A stretch of DNA of 11,848 nucleotides from Rhizobium sp. Q54. Lineage in GTDB: Bacteria; Bacteroidota; Bacteroidia; Flavobacteriales; Flavobacteriaceae. This document shows positions 1-7,714 of this stretch, piece after piece. Below the pieces are notes generated by a model. The model had not been told where the DNA came from. It did no database searches and saw only the letters and a program-made list of their open reading frames with translations. The position numbers and the translations under genes are program-made. Positions within the stretch are counted from its first letter, which is position 1. Each line of letters starts with the position of its first letter. The stretch lies in the NCBI GenBank assembly GCA_943324395.2, contig CALPLL020000040.1:1-11848 (forward strand). The letters are read 5' to 3'.

Positions 1-986
1 ATCGAATCAGTCATGGTCACTCTTGCGTAGGGCGCTTTAAAGCTCACATTATGTACTCCAAAAGTTACATCTGAAATTCCATTTACTTTGATTTCACAGT
101 GTTCCAATAAATTTTCGGTGAATTTCATCATCCAATTGTAGTCTTTGTAGGCTACATATATTTCCATGGCGGTAAATTCTGGGTTGTGAGTTCGATCCAT
201 ACCTTCATTTCTGAAGTTTTTCGAAAACTCATAAACCCCTTCAAAACCTCCAACGATTAATCTTTTTAAATACAATTCATTAGCAATTCTCATGTACAAT
301 GGAATATCTAAAGAATTGTGGTGTGTAATAAATGGTCGAGCTGCAGCTCCCCCTGGGATTGGTTGCAATACTGGAGTTTCTACTTCTAAATAACCTTGGT
401 CATTAAAAAACGAACGCATCGCATTGAACAATTTTGTTCTTTTTACAAATGTTTCTTTCACATGGTCATTAACCGTTAAATCAACATACCTGCGGCGGTA
501 TCTTTGTTCAGGATCGGCAAAAGCATCATGGGTTTTTCCGTCTGCATCTGTTTTTACGATAGGAAGTGGTTTCAAAGCTTTAGACAAGACAGTTAAACCA
601 TAAACATGAATAGAAATTTCGCCTACCTGGGTCTTGAATACAGTTCCTTTTATTCCAATAAAATCGCCAATATCCAATAGTTTTTTGAAAACCACATTGT
701 ACATCGTTTTTTCTTCATCATTAGAAATATCATCTCTAGAAATGTAGATTTGAATTCGGCCTTCAGAATCCTTAAGTTCAGCAAATGAGGCCTTTCCCAT
801 AATTCTTTTTCCCATTAAGCGGCCTGCTAATACAACTTCTTTTCCTTCAAATTTTTCAAAATTCGCTAATATTTCATTTGATAAAGCGGTAGTAACAAAT
901 TCGTCTGCAGGGTAGGGGTTAATTCCTAAATTGCGTAATTCTTGAAGCGCCTCTCTACGAAGTATTTCTTGTTCTGATAATGCCAT
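1..986 (-). CDS. lysS: Lysyl-tRNA synthetase, class II (N-terminal part, cut by window edge)
   Basis: Charges tRNA-Lys with lysine in the cytoplasm, using ATP. Translating the minus strand from the ATG at 984-986 gives 328 residues open to the window edge; the C-terminal third lies outside. After a short helical start (MALSEQEILRREALQELRN) comes the OB-fold anticodon-binding domain at about residues 55-150, with GRLMGKRIMGKASFAEL. The class II catalytic core begins near residue 190: motif 1 is around 199-215 (LEVETPVLQPIPGGAAARPF) and motif 2 at about 258-275 (FRNEG, then MDRTHNPEFTAMEIY). Motif 2 with HNPEFT is diagnostic of LysRS and separates it from AspRS and AsnRS. A good promoter lies 22 bp upstream of the start. 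No disruption is visible in the part present. Confidence 0.97.
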   Translation of the reverse strand, partial: MALSEQEILRREALQELRNLGINPYPADEFVTTALSNEILANFEKFEGKEVVLAGRLMGKRIMGKASFAELKDSEGRIQIYISRDDISNDEEKTMYNVVFKKLLDIGDFIGIKGTVFKTQVGEISIHVYGLTVLSKALKPLPIVKTDADGKTHDAFADPEQRYRRRYVDLTVNDHVKETFVKRTKLFNAMRSFFNDQGYLEVETPVLQPIPGGAAARPFITHHNSLDIPLYMRIANELYLKRLIVGGFEGVYEFSKNFRNEGMDRTHNPEFTAMEIYVAYKDYNWMMKFTENLLEHCEIKVNGISDVTFGVHNVSFKAPYARVTMTDS

Positions 987-1007
987 TGTGATCTGATTTT
1001 AAGAATG

Positions 1008-1038
1008 CAAAGATAGTTAAATTTGAAAATGTGGCAAT
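1008..1038 (-). promoter_or_regulatory. Promoter of lysS
   Basis: On the minus strand, TATCTTTG (1008-1015) matches the Bacteroidetes -7 box TAnnTTTG exactly. ATTG (1035-1038) lies upstream as the -33 element with a 19-nt spacer, the usual distance for the primary sigma factor of this phylum. Transcription would start about 15 nt before the lysS ATG. The -33 element lies inside the AATTTGAAAAT repeat cluster. Confidence 0.6.
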
Positions 1039-1060
1039 TTGAAAATTTGAAAATAAATTT
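1019..1060. repeat. Three AATTTGAAAAT units between lysS and lipB
   Basis: AATTTGAAAAT occurs three times, at 1020-1030, 1036-1046 and 1044-1054; the last two overlap. The cluster ends with a further AAATTTGA-like tail. It fills the middle of the divergent lysS/lipB intergenic region and overlaps the proposed lysS -33 box. From memory, similar strings recur in intergenic regions of Flavobacterium genomes; this was not searched. Confidence 0.6.
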
Positions 1061-1097
1061 GACTTTCTATTTAAAGCTGTTTTAGTATTTTACTTTG

Positions 1098-1105
1098 TAA
1101 CTTTG
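1098..1105 (+). promoter_or_regulatory. -7 box of the lipB promoter
   Basis: TAACTTTG matches TAnnTTTG exactly and ends 17 nt before the lipB ATG, so the leader would be only about 10 nt. No good TTTG -33 element is present at the expected 19-nt spacing (AGCT is found there), so the call rests on the -7 box and its position. Confidence 0.45.
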
Positions 1106-1122
1106 CACTACAAATATTAACA

Positions 1123-1821
1123 ATGAACAAAAATATCCAATTTCAAGATCTCGGTTTAAAAGATTACAAAGCCACTTGGGAATACCAAGAGGAATTGTTC
1201 AAAGGAATTGTGGATTTAAAAATCAGGAATAGGAGAGAGGAAACCGATTTCGATACTCCAAATTACTTTTTATTTGTGGAACATCCCCACGTTTATACTT
1301 TAGGAAAAAGTGGTGCGTTAGAAAATATGCTATTATCAGAAAAACAATTAGAAGATAAAGGAGCTACTTTTTATAAAATTAATAGAGGTGGTGATATAAC
1401 TTATCATGGACCTGGACAAATTGTGGGTTATCCAATATTGGATTTAGATAATTTTTTTACTGATATTCATAAGTATTTGCGATTTTTGGAAGAGGTTATT
1501 ATTCTCACTTTAGCCGACTATACTATAATAGGTACAAGGAGTGAAGGAGAAACAGGAGTTTGGTTGGATGTAGGAACTCCATTTGCAAGGAAAATTTGCG
1601 CCCTGGGCGTTCGCGCTTCTCGCTGGGTAACGATGCATGGTTTTGCATTAAATGTAAATGCCGATTTGGGTTATTTTGACAACATTATTCCATGCGGAAT
1701 TAAGGGAAAAGCGGTTACTTCTTTAAATGTAGAATTAGGCGTTGAAAAAGTAAACGAACAAGAAGTGAAGGATAAAATCTTGAAACACTTTTCGGAATTG
1801 TTTGAAAGTAGATTTATTTAA
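1123..1821 (+). CDS. lipB: Lipoyl(octanoyl) transferase LipB
   Basis: Transfers octanoate from octanoyl-ACP to a lysine of lipoyl domains (pyruvate and 2-oxoglutarate dehydrogenase E2, glycine cleavage H protein). LipA then inserts sulfur. The 232 residues are close to the E. coli length of 213. Family motifs are intact: EHPHVYTLGK (53-62), RGGDITYHGPGQ (88-99), the catalytic lysine K157 in RKICALG, HGFALNV (172-178) and the catalytic cysteine C191 in IIPCGI. The start follows the -7 box by 17 nt and gives a normal family N-terminus. The gene stands alone, divergent from lysS and convergent with rnhB; lipA is not in the window. Arginine codons include AGG, CGA and CGC, unlike the downstream SusCD genes. 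Confidence 0.96.
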   Translation: MNKNIQFQDLGLKDYKATWEYQEELFKGIVDLKIRNRREETDFDTPNYFLFVEHPHVYTLGKSGALENMLLSEKQLEDKGATFYKINRGGDITYHGPGQIVGYPILDLDNFFTDIHKYLRFLEEVIILTLADYTIIGTRSEGETGVWLDVGTPFARKICALGVRASRWVTMHGFALNVNADLGYFDNIIPCGIKGKAVTSLNVELGVEKVNEQEVKDKILKHFSELFESRFI

Positions 1822-1828
1822 AGAAAAT

Positions 1829-1868
1829 TTAACCGCAAAGAGCGCAAACTTTCTCGCAAATCATGCAA
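1829..1868. repeat. CGCAAA repeat at the lipB/rnhB convergent junction
   Basis: CGCAAA occurs at 1834-1839, 1843-1848 and 1855-1860, preceded by TTAAC and followed by a degenerate TGCAATG copy. The element nearly fills the 51 bp between the lipB and rnhB stop codons. From memory, related TTAACCGCAAAG-type strings are scattered through Flavobacterium intergenic regions. I see no strong hairpin with a T-run that would make it an ordinary terminator. Confidence 0.55.
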
Positions 1869-1872
1869 TGAA

Positions 1873-2553
1873 TTAATGTTTTACTTCTTGTATCTCTTCG
1901 TCTATAATCTTTTTATCTTCCAATAAACGAAAAGTTAACCGATGGTATTTCGTAATTCCATATTTTAATATTGCCGCTCGATGCTCTTTTGTAGGGTATC
2001 CTTTATTTTGTTTCCAATTGTACATTGGGAATTCTTCGTGAATTAAATCCATATAATCATCGCGGTAGGTTTTTGCCAATACTGAGGCAGCCGCAATACT
2101 CATGTATTTAGAATCTCCTTTTATTATTGAAGTGCTTGGAATCGATTTTATTAATTCTAATTCTTCACAGGTGAACACTTTACCAATCTTATTAGCATGA
2201 CTCCCTTTTGAAATTAACGACCGGTTTCCATCTACAATAATATGGTCAGGAATAATATTTAATTTTAAAACCGATTCTTGCATCGCTTTTAGAGAAGCGT
2301 TTAATATATTGATTTCATCAATTATAATAGGTTCTATGTGGGTAACGGAAAACGATATTGCTTGTTTTAAAATAATTGGTCGTAGTGCAAACCTGTTTTT
2401 CTCTGAAAGTAATTTGGAATCGTTAAGTAAATCATTAGAAAAATAATTGGGGAGAATCACAGCCGCCGCGGTAACAGGACCGGCAATGCAACCTCTACCT
2501 GCTTCGTCTGTGCCGGCCTCAATACAATTCTCAATAAAATAGCTCCTTAACAT
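1873..2553 (-). CDS. rnhB: Ribonuclease HII
   Basis: Endonuclease that cuts RNA in RNA:DNA hybrids, including single ribonucleotides embedded in DNA, starting ribonucleotide excision repair. The acidic active-site residues are visible: D16 and E17 in [16 protein letters not shown]108 in IIVDGNR, and D165 in AKTYRDDYM. The substrate-recognition GRG signature is at 19-21, and [17 protein letters not shown] (145-161) is strongly typical. At 226 residues it is somewhat longer than the usual 200 or so. The excess appears to sit between NR (110-111) and the KGD motif, where 34 residues replace about 14 in homologues I recall. Reading is continuous, so this looks like a real insertion and not a frameshift. 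Single gene, convergent with lipB and divergent from the susC-like gene. Confidence 0.95.
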   Translation of the reverse strand: MLRSYFIENCIEAGTDEAGRGCIAGPVTAAAVILPNYFSNDLLNDSKLLSEKNRFALRPIILKQAISFSVTHIEPIIIDEINILNASLKAMQESVLKLNIIPDHIIVDGNRSLISKGSHANKIGKVFTCEELELIKSIPSTSIIKGDSKYMSIAAASVLAKTYRDDYMDLIHEEFPMYNWKQNKGYPTKEHRAAILKYGITKYHRLTFRLLEDKKIIDEEIQEVKH

Positions 2554-2578
2554 TAAATTAATATTGAATATTTCATTA

Positions 2579-2586
2579 CAAAACTA
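2579..2586 (-). promoter_or_regulatory. -7 box of the rnhB promoter
   Basis: On the minus strand TAGTTTTG matches TAnnTTTG and lies 25 nt before the rnhB ATG. No clear TTTG sits 19 nt further upstream (TGAT is found), so the promoter is probably weak or the call is incomplete. Confidence 0.4.
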
Positions 2587-2691
2587 AGAAAATAGTTTGT
2601 TAATCATCAGTTTTTAACTCAACATCTAAGTAATAATTCACACTAATGGAGATAACTTTAACATTTGCATATAATTTTTTTTGTAATAATG

Positions 2692-2723
2692 TTTGGTTAA
2701 TTAAGAAATTATTAAGAAGTTTG
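2692..2723 (+). promoter_or_regulatory. Candidate promoter of the SusC/SusD operon
   Basis: TTTG at 2692-2695 (-33), a 20-nt spacer, then GAAGTTTG at 2716-2723 as a one-mismatch -7 box (TAnnTTTG). The initiation point would be near 2730, leaving an A-rich leader of about 20 nt before the ATG at 2752. The spacer contains TTAAT and ATTAA arms (2697-2701 and 2711-2715) as a short inverted repeat. Other TTTG-containing strings at 2663-2667 and 2691-2695 are possible alternatives. The remainder of the 198-bp region 2554-2751 is AT-rich and shows no other clear signal. Confidence 0.4.
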
Positions 2724-2751
2724 CAAAATAACTAACTCAAATAAAAATAGT

Positions 2752-5700
2752 ATGAGATCAAAGTTCAAATGGATTTTTACGCTACTAATAGCGTTAATGA
2801 TGCAGTTCTCCTTTGCACAAGAGAAAACTGTTACAGGTGTGGTTTCTGATAATTCAGGTCCTCTACCAGGTGCAAATGTTGTTGTTCAAGGTTCTAAAAC
2901 CGGAACACAAACTGATGTTGATGGAAAATTTTCTATCAAAGCAAAAGCAGGTGATGTTTTAGTTTTCTCTTTCGTGGGAATGACTGAAACTACTGCAAAA
3001 GTTGGTGCTTCAAACACTGTAAATGTAAAAATGCAGGATGGAGTGAAATTAGATGAGGTAATTGTTGGTGCGATGGGGATCAAAAGAACCAAAGACGCTA
3101 CAGTTTCTGCTCAAAAGCAAATAGGTGCTGCCGAATTAACTCAAGCTAATAACCCTAATGCTGTTGCTGCCTTAACTGGTAAAGTTTCTGGTTTAACAAT
3201 TTCTAGTATTTCTAATGGAGTTTCTCCAACGCTTAGAATTGTTCTAAGAGGATCTAGATCTATTACTGGTAATAACGAAGCTTTAGTAGTAATTGATAAC
3301 GTAATTTCTACAGCAAACAATTTACAATTGCTTCAACCGGACGCTATTGAAAATGTGAACGTAATTAAAGGTGCTCAAGGAGCTGCTTTATATGGTGCAC
3401 AAGGGGTGAACGGGGTAATTATTGTTACTACTAAAAAAGGATCAAAAACTGAAAAATTCACTGTTGGTTTAAACTCTTCAGTTGATTATGAATCAGTTAA
3501 CTTTGTTGCTCAAAGACAAGAAGAGTACGGACAAGGTTGGGCTGGAGACAGTGGATTTGACTTTCCTAACTTACCAAACGGTAGCCCTGATCCAAGAAGT
3601 GGTTCTGGATTCGTATCTATTGAAAATGGTTCATGGGGACCTGCTTTTAACGATCCAAGATTCGTTGGTCAACAAGTTCCTGTTGGTTTACCTCAAGCTG
3701 ATGGGCAAATGTTCATGACCGATTGGAAACCAATCCGTGATAATATTAAAGATTTCTTCCAAACAGGTGTAACTACTCAAAATGGTTTTGATGTAAATGT
3801 TGGTGGTCTTACTTCATATGTATCTCTTGGTGTAAACAAAAGAAGCACTGGATATGTAGTTGACGGAGATAAATTAGCTAGAACATCTTTCAACTTAAGA
3901 GCTGGAAAAACTTTAGGTAAATTAAAAGTGGATGGTACTTTCAATTATGCTGTTCAAACTACTTCTCAAACAGATAGTGATTTGTTAGATGATTTATTAC
4001 AAGTAGCAACTAACATTCCTGTTTCAAGATTTGCTAATTCTGGTAATGAAGGTCACTGGACGGTTTATGCTAAAAACCCTTACTGGTTAAATAAAACAAA
4101 TAGAAATGACAATAGAACTGACTTCTTTAATGGTAGTGCAGCTTTAGCATATGAGTTCAACAAAAATATTAGTGTAAATTATACTGCTAACATTCAAATG
4201 ACTTCAACTAACGCTCAATCTCATTCTGACGGTTGGTTTAATGAAAATCAAATAGTTGATTTTGGTACATATGGCTATTATGGGCCTATACATACTTTAG
4301 TTGATTTAGGTCAAACAAATGCTGGTTCAAGCTATTCAGCCAATCAACAGTCTTCTTCAAATATCTATTCTGATTTAATCTTTAATTTCGATTATGATTT
4401 AACAAAAGATTTAAATTTGAAATTAAATGTGGGTAACAACATCCAAGATCGTACTTTCAGAATTACTTCTCAAGGTGGAGATAACTTAGATATTCCTGGT
4501 TTCTATCACATTAGTAACGTTTTGAATCCTTACAGCCCATCTTCTTTAGACAACAGATTAGTTCAAACAAGAAGAGTTGCAGGATTTGTAAATGCTGATT
4601 TTAATTATAAAAATTACTTATTCTTAAATGCTACTTCTCGTATGGAGCAATTTTCAGCAGTAAAAAATTCTTATTTTTATCCTTCTGTAGGGGCTTCATT
4701 TGTTCCAACAAAAGCGTTTGAAGGGTTTAAAAATGATGTGTTGAACTATTTGAAAGTAAATGCTTCTTGGACTAAAGTAGGTAGTGCTAACTCAGTTGGT
4801 GCATACCAAACGAATGACTTAGTAGTATTTTCTTCTGGATTCCCATTTGGAAGTTTAGCTTCATTAGCTTACAACTCTGCTCCAACAGATCCTAACATTC
4901 GTCCTGAGTTCGTAACAACTACTGAATTTGGTGCTCAATTAGGTTTCTTTAATGATAGACTTACTTTGGAAGGTTCCTATTTTGTTGCTAAAACTTCTGA
5001 TATGATCACAAGAGCAACTTCATCAAGTGCTTCTGGAAATTCAAGTTTATTAACTAATATTGGAGATCTAGAAAATAAAGGTTTTGAAATTGATTTAGGT
5101 TTCACTCCTATTAAATCTAAAGATTTCACATGGGATATTAAAACCAACTACTCTACTACCAAAACTAAAATTATTGCTTTAGCAGCTGGTTCAAATAGCG
5201 TTAACTTGCTTTCTAATTCAGAAGTAGGGGTGTTTGCTGAAATAGGCGAAGAGTTTCCTTTGATTAAAGGTACTGCATTTGTAAGATCTCCTGATGGTAG
5301 TATTGTTGTGAATGCTAACGGTACTCCACAAAAAACATCTACTTTTGAAAAATTAGGTAAAGGTACTCCAGATTATATAATTGGTTTCACTAACTCATTT
5401 GAATACAAAGGAATTAAATTGACTGTGATGGGAGATTATAGAAATGGAGCTTCTGCTTATTCTGAAGCAAAAAGATTGTTATTGTTTACTGGTGGTGATT
5501 TAGAAACAGTTGGTTTCGATAGAAATGTAGGTTTTGTAGTTCCAAATTCAGTACAATACAATGCGGCTACTAACACATATACTCCAAACACAACTCCAGG
5601 TTTAAATGGTGGTTATGCAAATACATTAAGTTTTTTCACTACTACATGGAGAACAACTGGAGAGGCAAACATGGTTGATGCTGCTGCTTTGAAAATTAGA

Positions 5701-5961
5701 GAAATCTCTTTAAGCTATGCATTACCTAAAACAATCACTTCTAAATTAGGATTAAATTCATTTAAATTAGGAGTTAATGCTCGTAACCCATTCGTTTTCT
5801 TAGCTGACGGTTCATTCCTAAGTCCAAAAAATGGTGGTGCTAACAATGGTTATTTTGATCCAGAGGCTTCTTTTTCTGGAGGAAATGCTCAAGGATATTC
5901 TAACATTGGTCAATATCCAACAACTAGAACATTTGGTGCTAGTATTAATTTAACTTTTTAA
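2752..5961 (+). CDS. SusC/RagA-family TonB-linked outer membrane protein
   Basis: Outer-membrane active transporter: the barrel channel of a SusCD pair, energised by TonB-ExbBD. The 1069 residues are typical for the family. A signal peptide covers 1-22 (FKWIFTLLIALMMQ core, likely cut at FSFA/QEK). A carboxypeptidase-regulatory-like beta domain follows at about 25-95 (VTGVVSDNSGPLPGANVVVQ). LDEVIV at 100-105 is the usual link into the plug. The plug has the family signatures LRGSRSITGNNEALVVID (165-182) and IENVNVIKGAQGAALYGAQG (199-218) ending GVIIVTTKKG. The rest is the 22-strand barrel, ending in TFGASINLTF with the C-terminal phenylalanine expected of such barrels. The plug has VIDNV where VIDGV is usual. 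All 32 arginine codons are AGA or CGT, suggesting strong expression. Substrate unknown. Confidence 0.95.
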   Translation: MRSKFKWIFTLLIALMMQFSFAQEKTVTGVVSDNSGPLPGANVVVQGSKTGTQTDVDGKFSIKAKAGDVLVFSFVGMTETTAKVGASNTVNVKMQDGVKLDEVIVGAMGIKRTKDATVSAQKQIGAAELTQANNPNAVAALTGKVSGLTISSISNGVSPTLRIVLRGSRSITGNNEALVVIDNVISTANNLQLLQPDAIENVNVIKGAQGAALYGAQGVNGVIIVTTKKGSKTEKFTVGLNSSVDYESVNFVAQRQEEYGQGWAGDSGFDFPNLPNGSPDPRSGSGFVSIENGSWGPAFNDPRFVGQQVPVGLPQADGQMFMTDWKPIRDNIKDFFQTGVTTQNGFDVNVGGLTSYVSLGVNKRSTGYVVDGDKLARTSFNLRAGKTLGKLKVDGTFNYAVQTTSQTDSDLLDDLLQVATNIPVSRFANSGNEGHWTVYAKNPYWLNKTNRNDNRTDFFNGSAALAYEFNKNISVNYTANIQMTSTNAQSHSDGWFNENQIVDFGTYGYYGPIHTLVDLGQTNAGSSYSANQQSSSNIYSDLIFNFDYDLTKDLNLKLNVGNNIQDRTFRITSQGGDNLDIPGFYHISNVLNPYSPSSLDNRLVQTRRVAGFVNADFNYKNYLFLNATSRMEQFSAVKNSYFYPSVGASFVPTKAFEGFKNDVLNYLKVNASWTKVGSANSVGAYQTNDLVVFSSGFPFGSLASLAYNSAPTDPNIRPEFVTTTEFGAQLGFFNDRLTLEGSYFVAKTSDMITRATSSSASGNSSLLTNIGDLENKGFEIDLGFTPIKSKDFTWDIKTNYSTTKTKIIALAAGSNSVNLLSNSEVGVFAEIGEEFPLIKGTAFVRSPDGSIVVNANGTPQKTSTFEKLGKGTPDYIIGFTNSFEYKGIKLTVMGDYRNGASAYSEAKRLLLFTGGDLETVGFDRNVGFVVPNSVQYNAATNTYTPNTTPGLNGGYANTLSFFTTTWRTTGEANMVDAAALKIREISLSYALPKTITSKLGLNSFKLGVNARNPFVFLADGSFLSPKNGGANNGYFDPEASFSGGNAQGYSNIGQYPTTRTFGASINLTF

Positions 5962-5973
5962 TTTTAATTTTTT

Positions 5974-7596
5974 ATGAAAAATATAAAATTTATATTGCCT
6001 TTATTGGCATTAGCATTATTCTCATGTAACGATTATTTGGATGTTAATACAAGTCCAAACCAACTTACATTTGATCAAGCAACTCCTGCTAAATTATTAC
6101 CGGGAGCACAAACTTCTGCTTACAGAGTTCAGGCAATTACCATGAACACTCTAGGTAACGTTTTCATGAACTCATGGACACGTAACGTTCAATCTTATGG
6201 AAATGGATTCGATAACGAATTACAATTAGTTGTAAGTAACTCTTTCTATAGTGGTATTTGGGATGGTACTTACCGTGCCCTTAAAAACTTTGATGCAATA
6301 CTTAAATATCCAAACCCTGATGGGAAATACAATAATTATGTAGCTGCAGCTAAAATTTGTAAAGCATTTTACATGCAAAGAATTGTAGATTTATATGGTA
6401 AAAGTCCATATTCTCAAGCTTGGCAAGGTAATGCTAACACTACTCCAGTATATGATGATGACTTCGCAATCTACAAAGATTTAGTTAAAAACTTAGAAGA
6501 TGCAAGAGCTTTAATTGCTGCTGCTGATCCTGATGCTGAAGACATTGCTGGTTTTGACGTTATGTTAGGTGGAGATATGGCATTGTGGGAAGAATTTGCT
6601 AACACAACAGAATTGAGACTTTTATTAAGAATGTCGGAAGCTACAAGCGCAACGGTTCAAACTTACAGAGACTTGAAACTGAATGACATCAAAAATAATA
6701 ATTTCTTGTCTGCTGATGTAACTATTAATCCAGGTTATAACGGATCTACAGACACTCAAGCAACACCAGGTTTCTTCGCTTATGCTTATTTAACTTCTGG
6801 AACTGCTCAAGGGAATAGATTGTTTATAACTATGTCAGGTCACGCTTACAAAGCGTTACAATCAGATGCTACAACTAACTGGGCTGTAGGTGCTTCTCGT
6901 GAAATTGTTCCTGGTTCAGGAATTTCTTATCCAAACTTAACAGACCCTCGTTCTGCTAGATTGTTTACTGCAAATGGTACTACAAGACGCGCTGTAACTC
7001 AAGGTTCTACTTTGGTTGATGTTACTGTTCCTGGAGGATCTTTACCAGGACTTCCTTGTCGTTTAGGTTTAATTGGACACTTTAATCCTTACGCTCAAGC
7101 GCCTAACCAAACTTTAGAAGAATACTTCTCTTGTGATGGTTTTGTAATGTCTTTGTCTGAGTCTAAATTTTTAGTTGCAGAAGCTGCTGTAAGATATCCA
7201 ACTGTGTTTACACAAAATGCTCAAACTGAATTTAACGCTGGAGTAACTCAGGATTTCCTTAAAAAAGTTGCTACTATTGGAACTTATTTAACAACTATCA
7301 ATACGAAGCCATACTTTGGTTTAACTGCATCTACTACAACTGCTCAAAAATTACATGCTATCATGTATCAAAAATGGGTTGCTTTAATGGGTGTTAACGC
7401 TATTGAGTCTTACATTGACTATACACGTACTGGATATCCTGTAACGCCACTTTCAACTGTTTCTATTCAACCTCGTAAGCCATATAGATTAGTCTATCCA
7501 ACTTCTGAGTATGTAGCTAACACTGCGAACGTGCCAAACATGACATCTAATGATGCATTTGCAATCAATGCTTTCACTCCTTTCTGGAAAAAATAA
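5974..7596 (+). CDS. SusD/RagB-family surface lipoprotein
   Basis: Substrate-binding lid for the upstream SusC-like channel on the outer-membrane surface. The N-terminus is a lipoprotein signal (ILPLLALALFSC) with lipidated cysteine C18. The following NDYLDVNTSPNQLTFDQA and the length of 540 residues resemble the SusD-like group of Pfam family SusD-like_2 rather than classical starch SusD. DLYGKSPYSQAW (about 138-149) is the family's helical-repeat signature, and FVMSLSESKFLVAEAAVRYP lies in the C-terminal half as expected. The start lies 12 bp after the susC-like stop, so the two are co-transcribed, and a strong terminator follows 28 bp after its own stop. Codon use matches the SusC-like gene. 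Substrate unknown: no enzyme or regulator gene accompanies the pair. Confidence 0.93.
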   Translation: MKNIKFILPLLALALFSCNDYLDVNTSPNQLTFDQATPAKLLPGAQTSAYRVQAITMNTLGNVFMNSWTRNVQSYGNGFDNELQLVVSNSFYSGIWDGTYRALKNFDAILKYPNPDGKYNNYVAAAKICKAFYMQRIVDLYGKSPYSQAWQGNANTTPVYDDDFAIYKDLVKNLEDARALIAAADPDAEDIAGFDVMLGGDMALWEEFANTTELRLLLRMSEATSATVQTYRDLKLNDIKNNNFLSADVTINPGYNGSTDTQATPGFFAYAYLTSGTAQGNRLFITMSGHAYKALQSDATTNWAVGASREIVPGSGISYPNLTDPRSARLFTANGTTRRAVTQGSTLVDVTVPGGSLPGLPCRLGLIGHFNPYAQAPNQTLEEYFSCDGFVMSLSESKFLVAEAAVRYPTVFTQNAQTEFNAGVTQDFLKKVATIGTYLTTINTKPYFGLTASTTTAQKLHAIMYQKWVALMGVNAIESYIDYTRTGYPVTPLSTVSIQPRKPYRLVYPTSEYVANTANVPNMTSNDAFAINAFTPFWKK

Positions 7597-7623
7597 TTGA
7601 TTAGCATTAGCTATCTAAACTAT

Positions 7624-7650
7624 AAAACCCCGCTTTTAGCGGGGTTTTTT
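7624..7650 (+). terminator. Intrinsic terminator of the SusC/SusD operon
   Basis: CCCCGC (7628-7633) pairs perfectly with GCGGGG (7639-7644) around a TTTTA loop. Flanking AAAA and TTTT extend the stem to about 10 bp, and six Ts follow. It starts 28 bp after the SusD-like stop. The A-run before and T-run after make it potentially active on both strands, but no convergent gene reads into it. Confidence 0.93.
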
Positions 7651-7691
7651 ATTTAACATCAATAACATTATTAAATAATTATTTATAATAG

Positions 7692-7699
7692 TATATTTG
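7692..7699 (+). promoter_or_regulatory. -7 box of the porin gene promoter
   Basis: TATATTTG matches TAnnTTTG exactly and ends 15 nt before the ATG at 7715. The -33 position (7669-7672, TATT) is poor. Because the preceding operon is terminated at 7650, a promoter here is expected. The box contains the TTG at 7697 that could be mistaken for a start codon. Confidence 0.55.
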
Positions 7700-7714
7700 T
7701 TGAAAATATTTTTT

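Noticed and set aside
2630..2690. GTAATAAT direct repeat (2630-2637 and 2683-2690) upstream of the SusC-like gene
   Set aside because: Only eight bases long and all but one base A or T, so it is expected by chance in such AT-rich DNA.
2886..3092. Minus-strand open frame of 68 codons
   Set aside because: It lies wholly within the regulatory-like and plug-linker region of the SusC-like gene, has no recognisable domain, and is explained by the strong coding signal on the other strand.
3482..3718. Plus-strand open frame of 78 codons in another frame of the SusC-like gene
   Set aside because: Fully nested in a well-supported receptor gene; low-complexity composition and no family motif.
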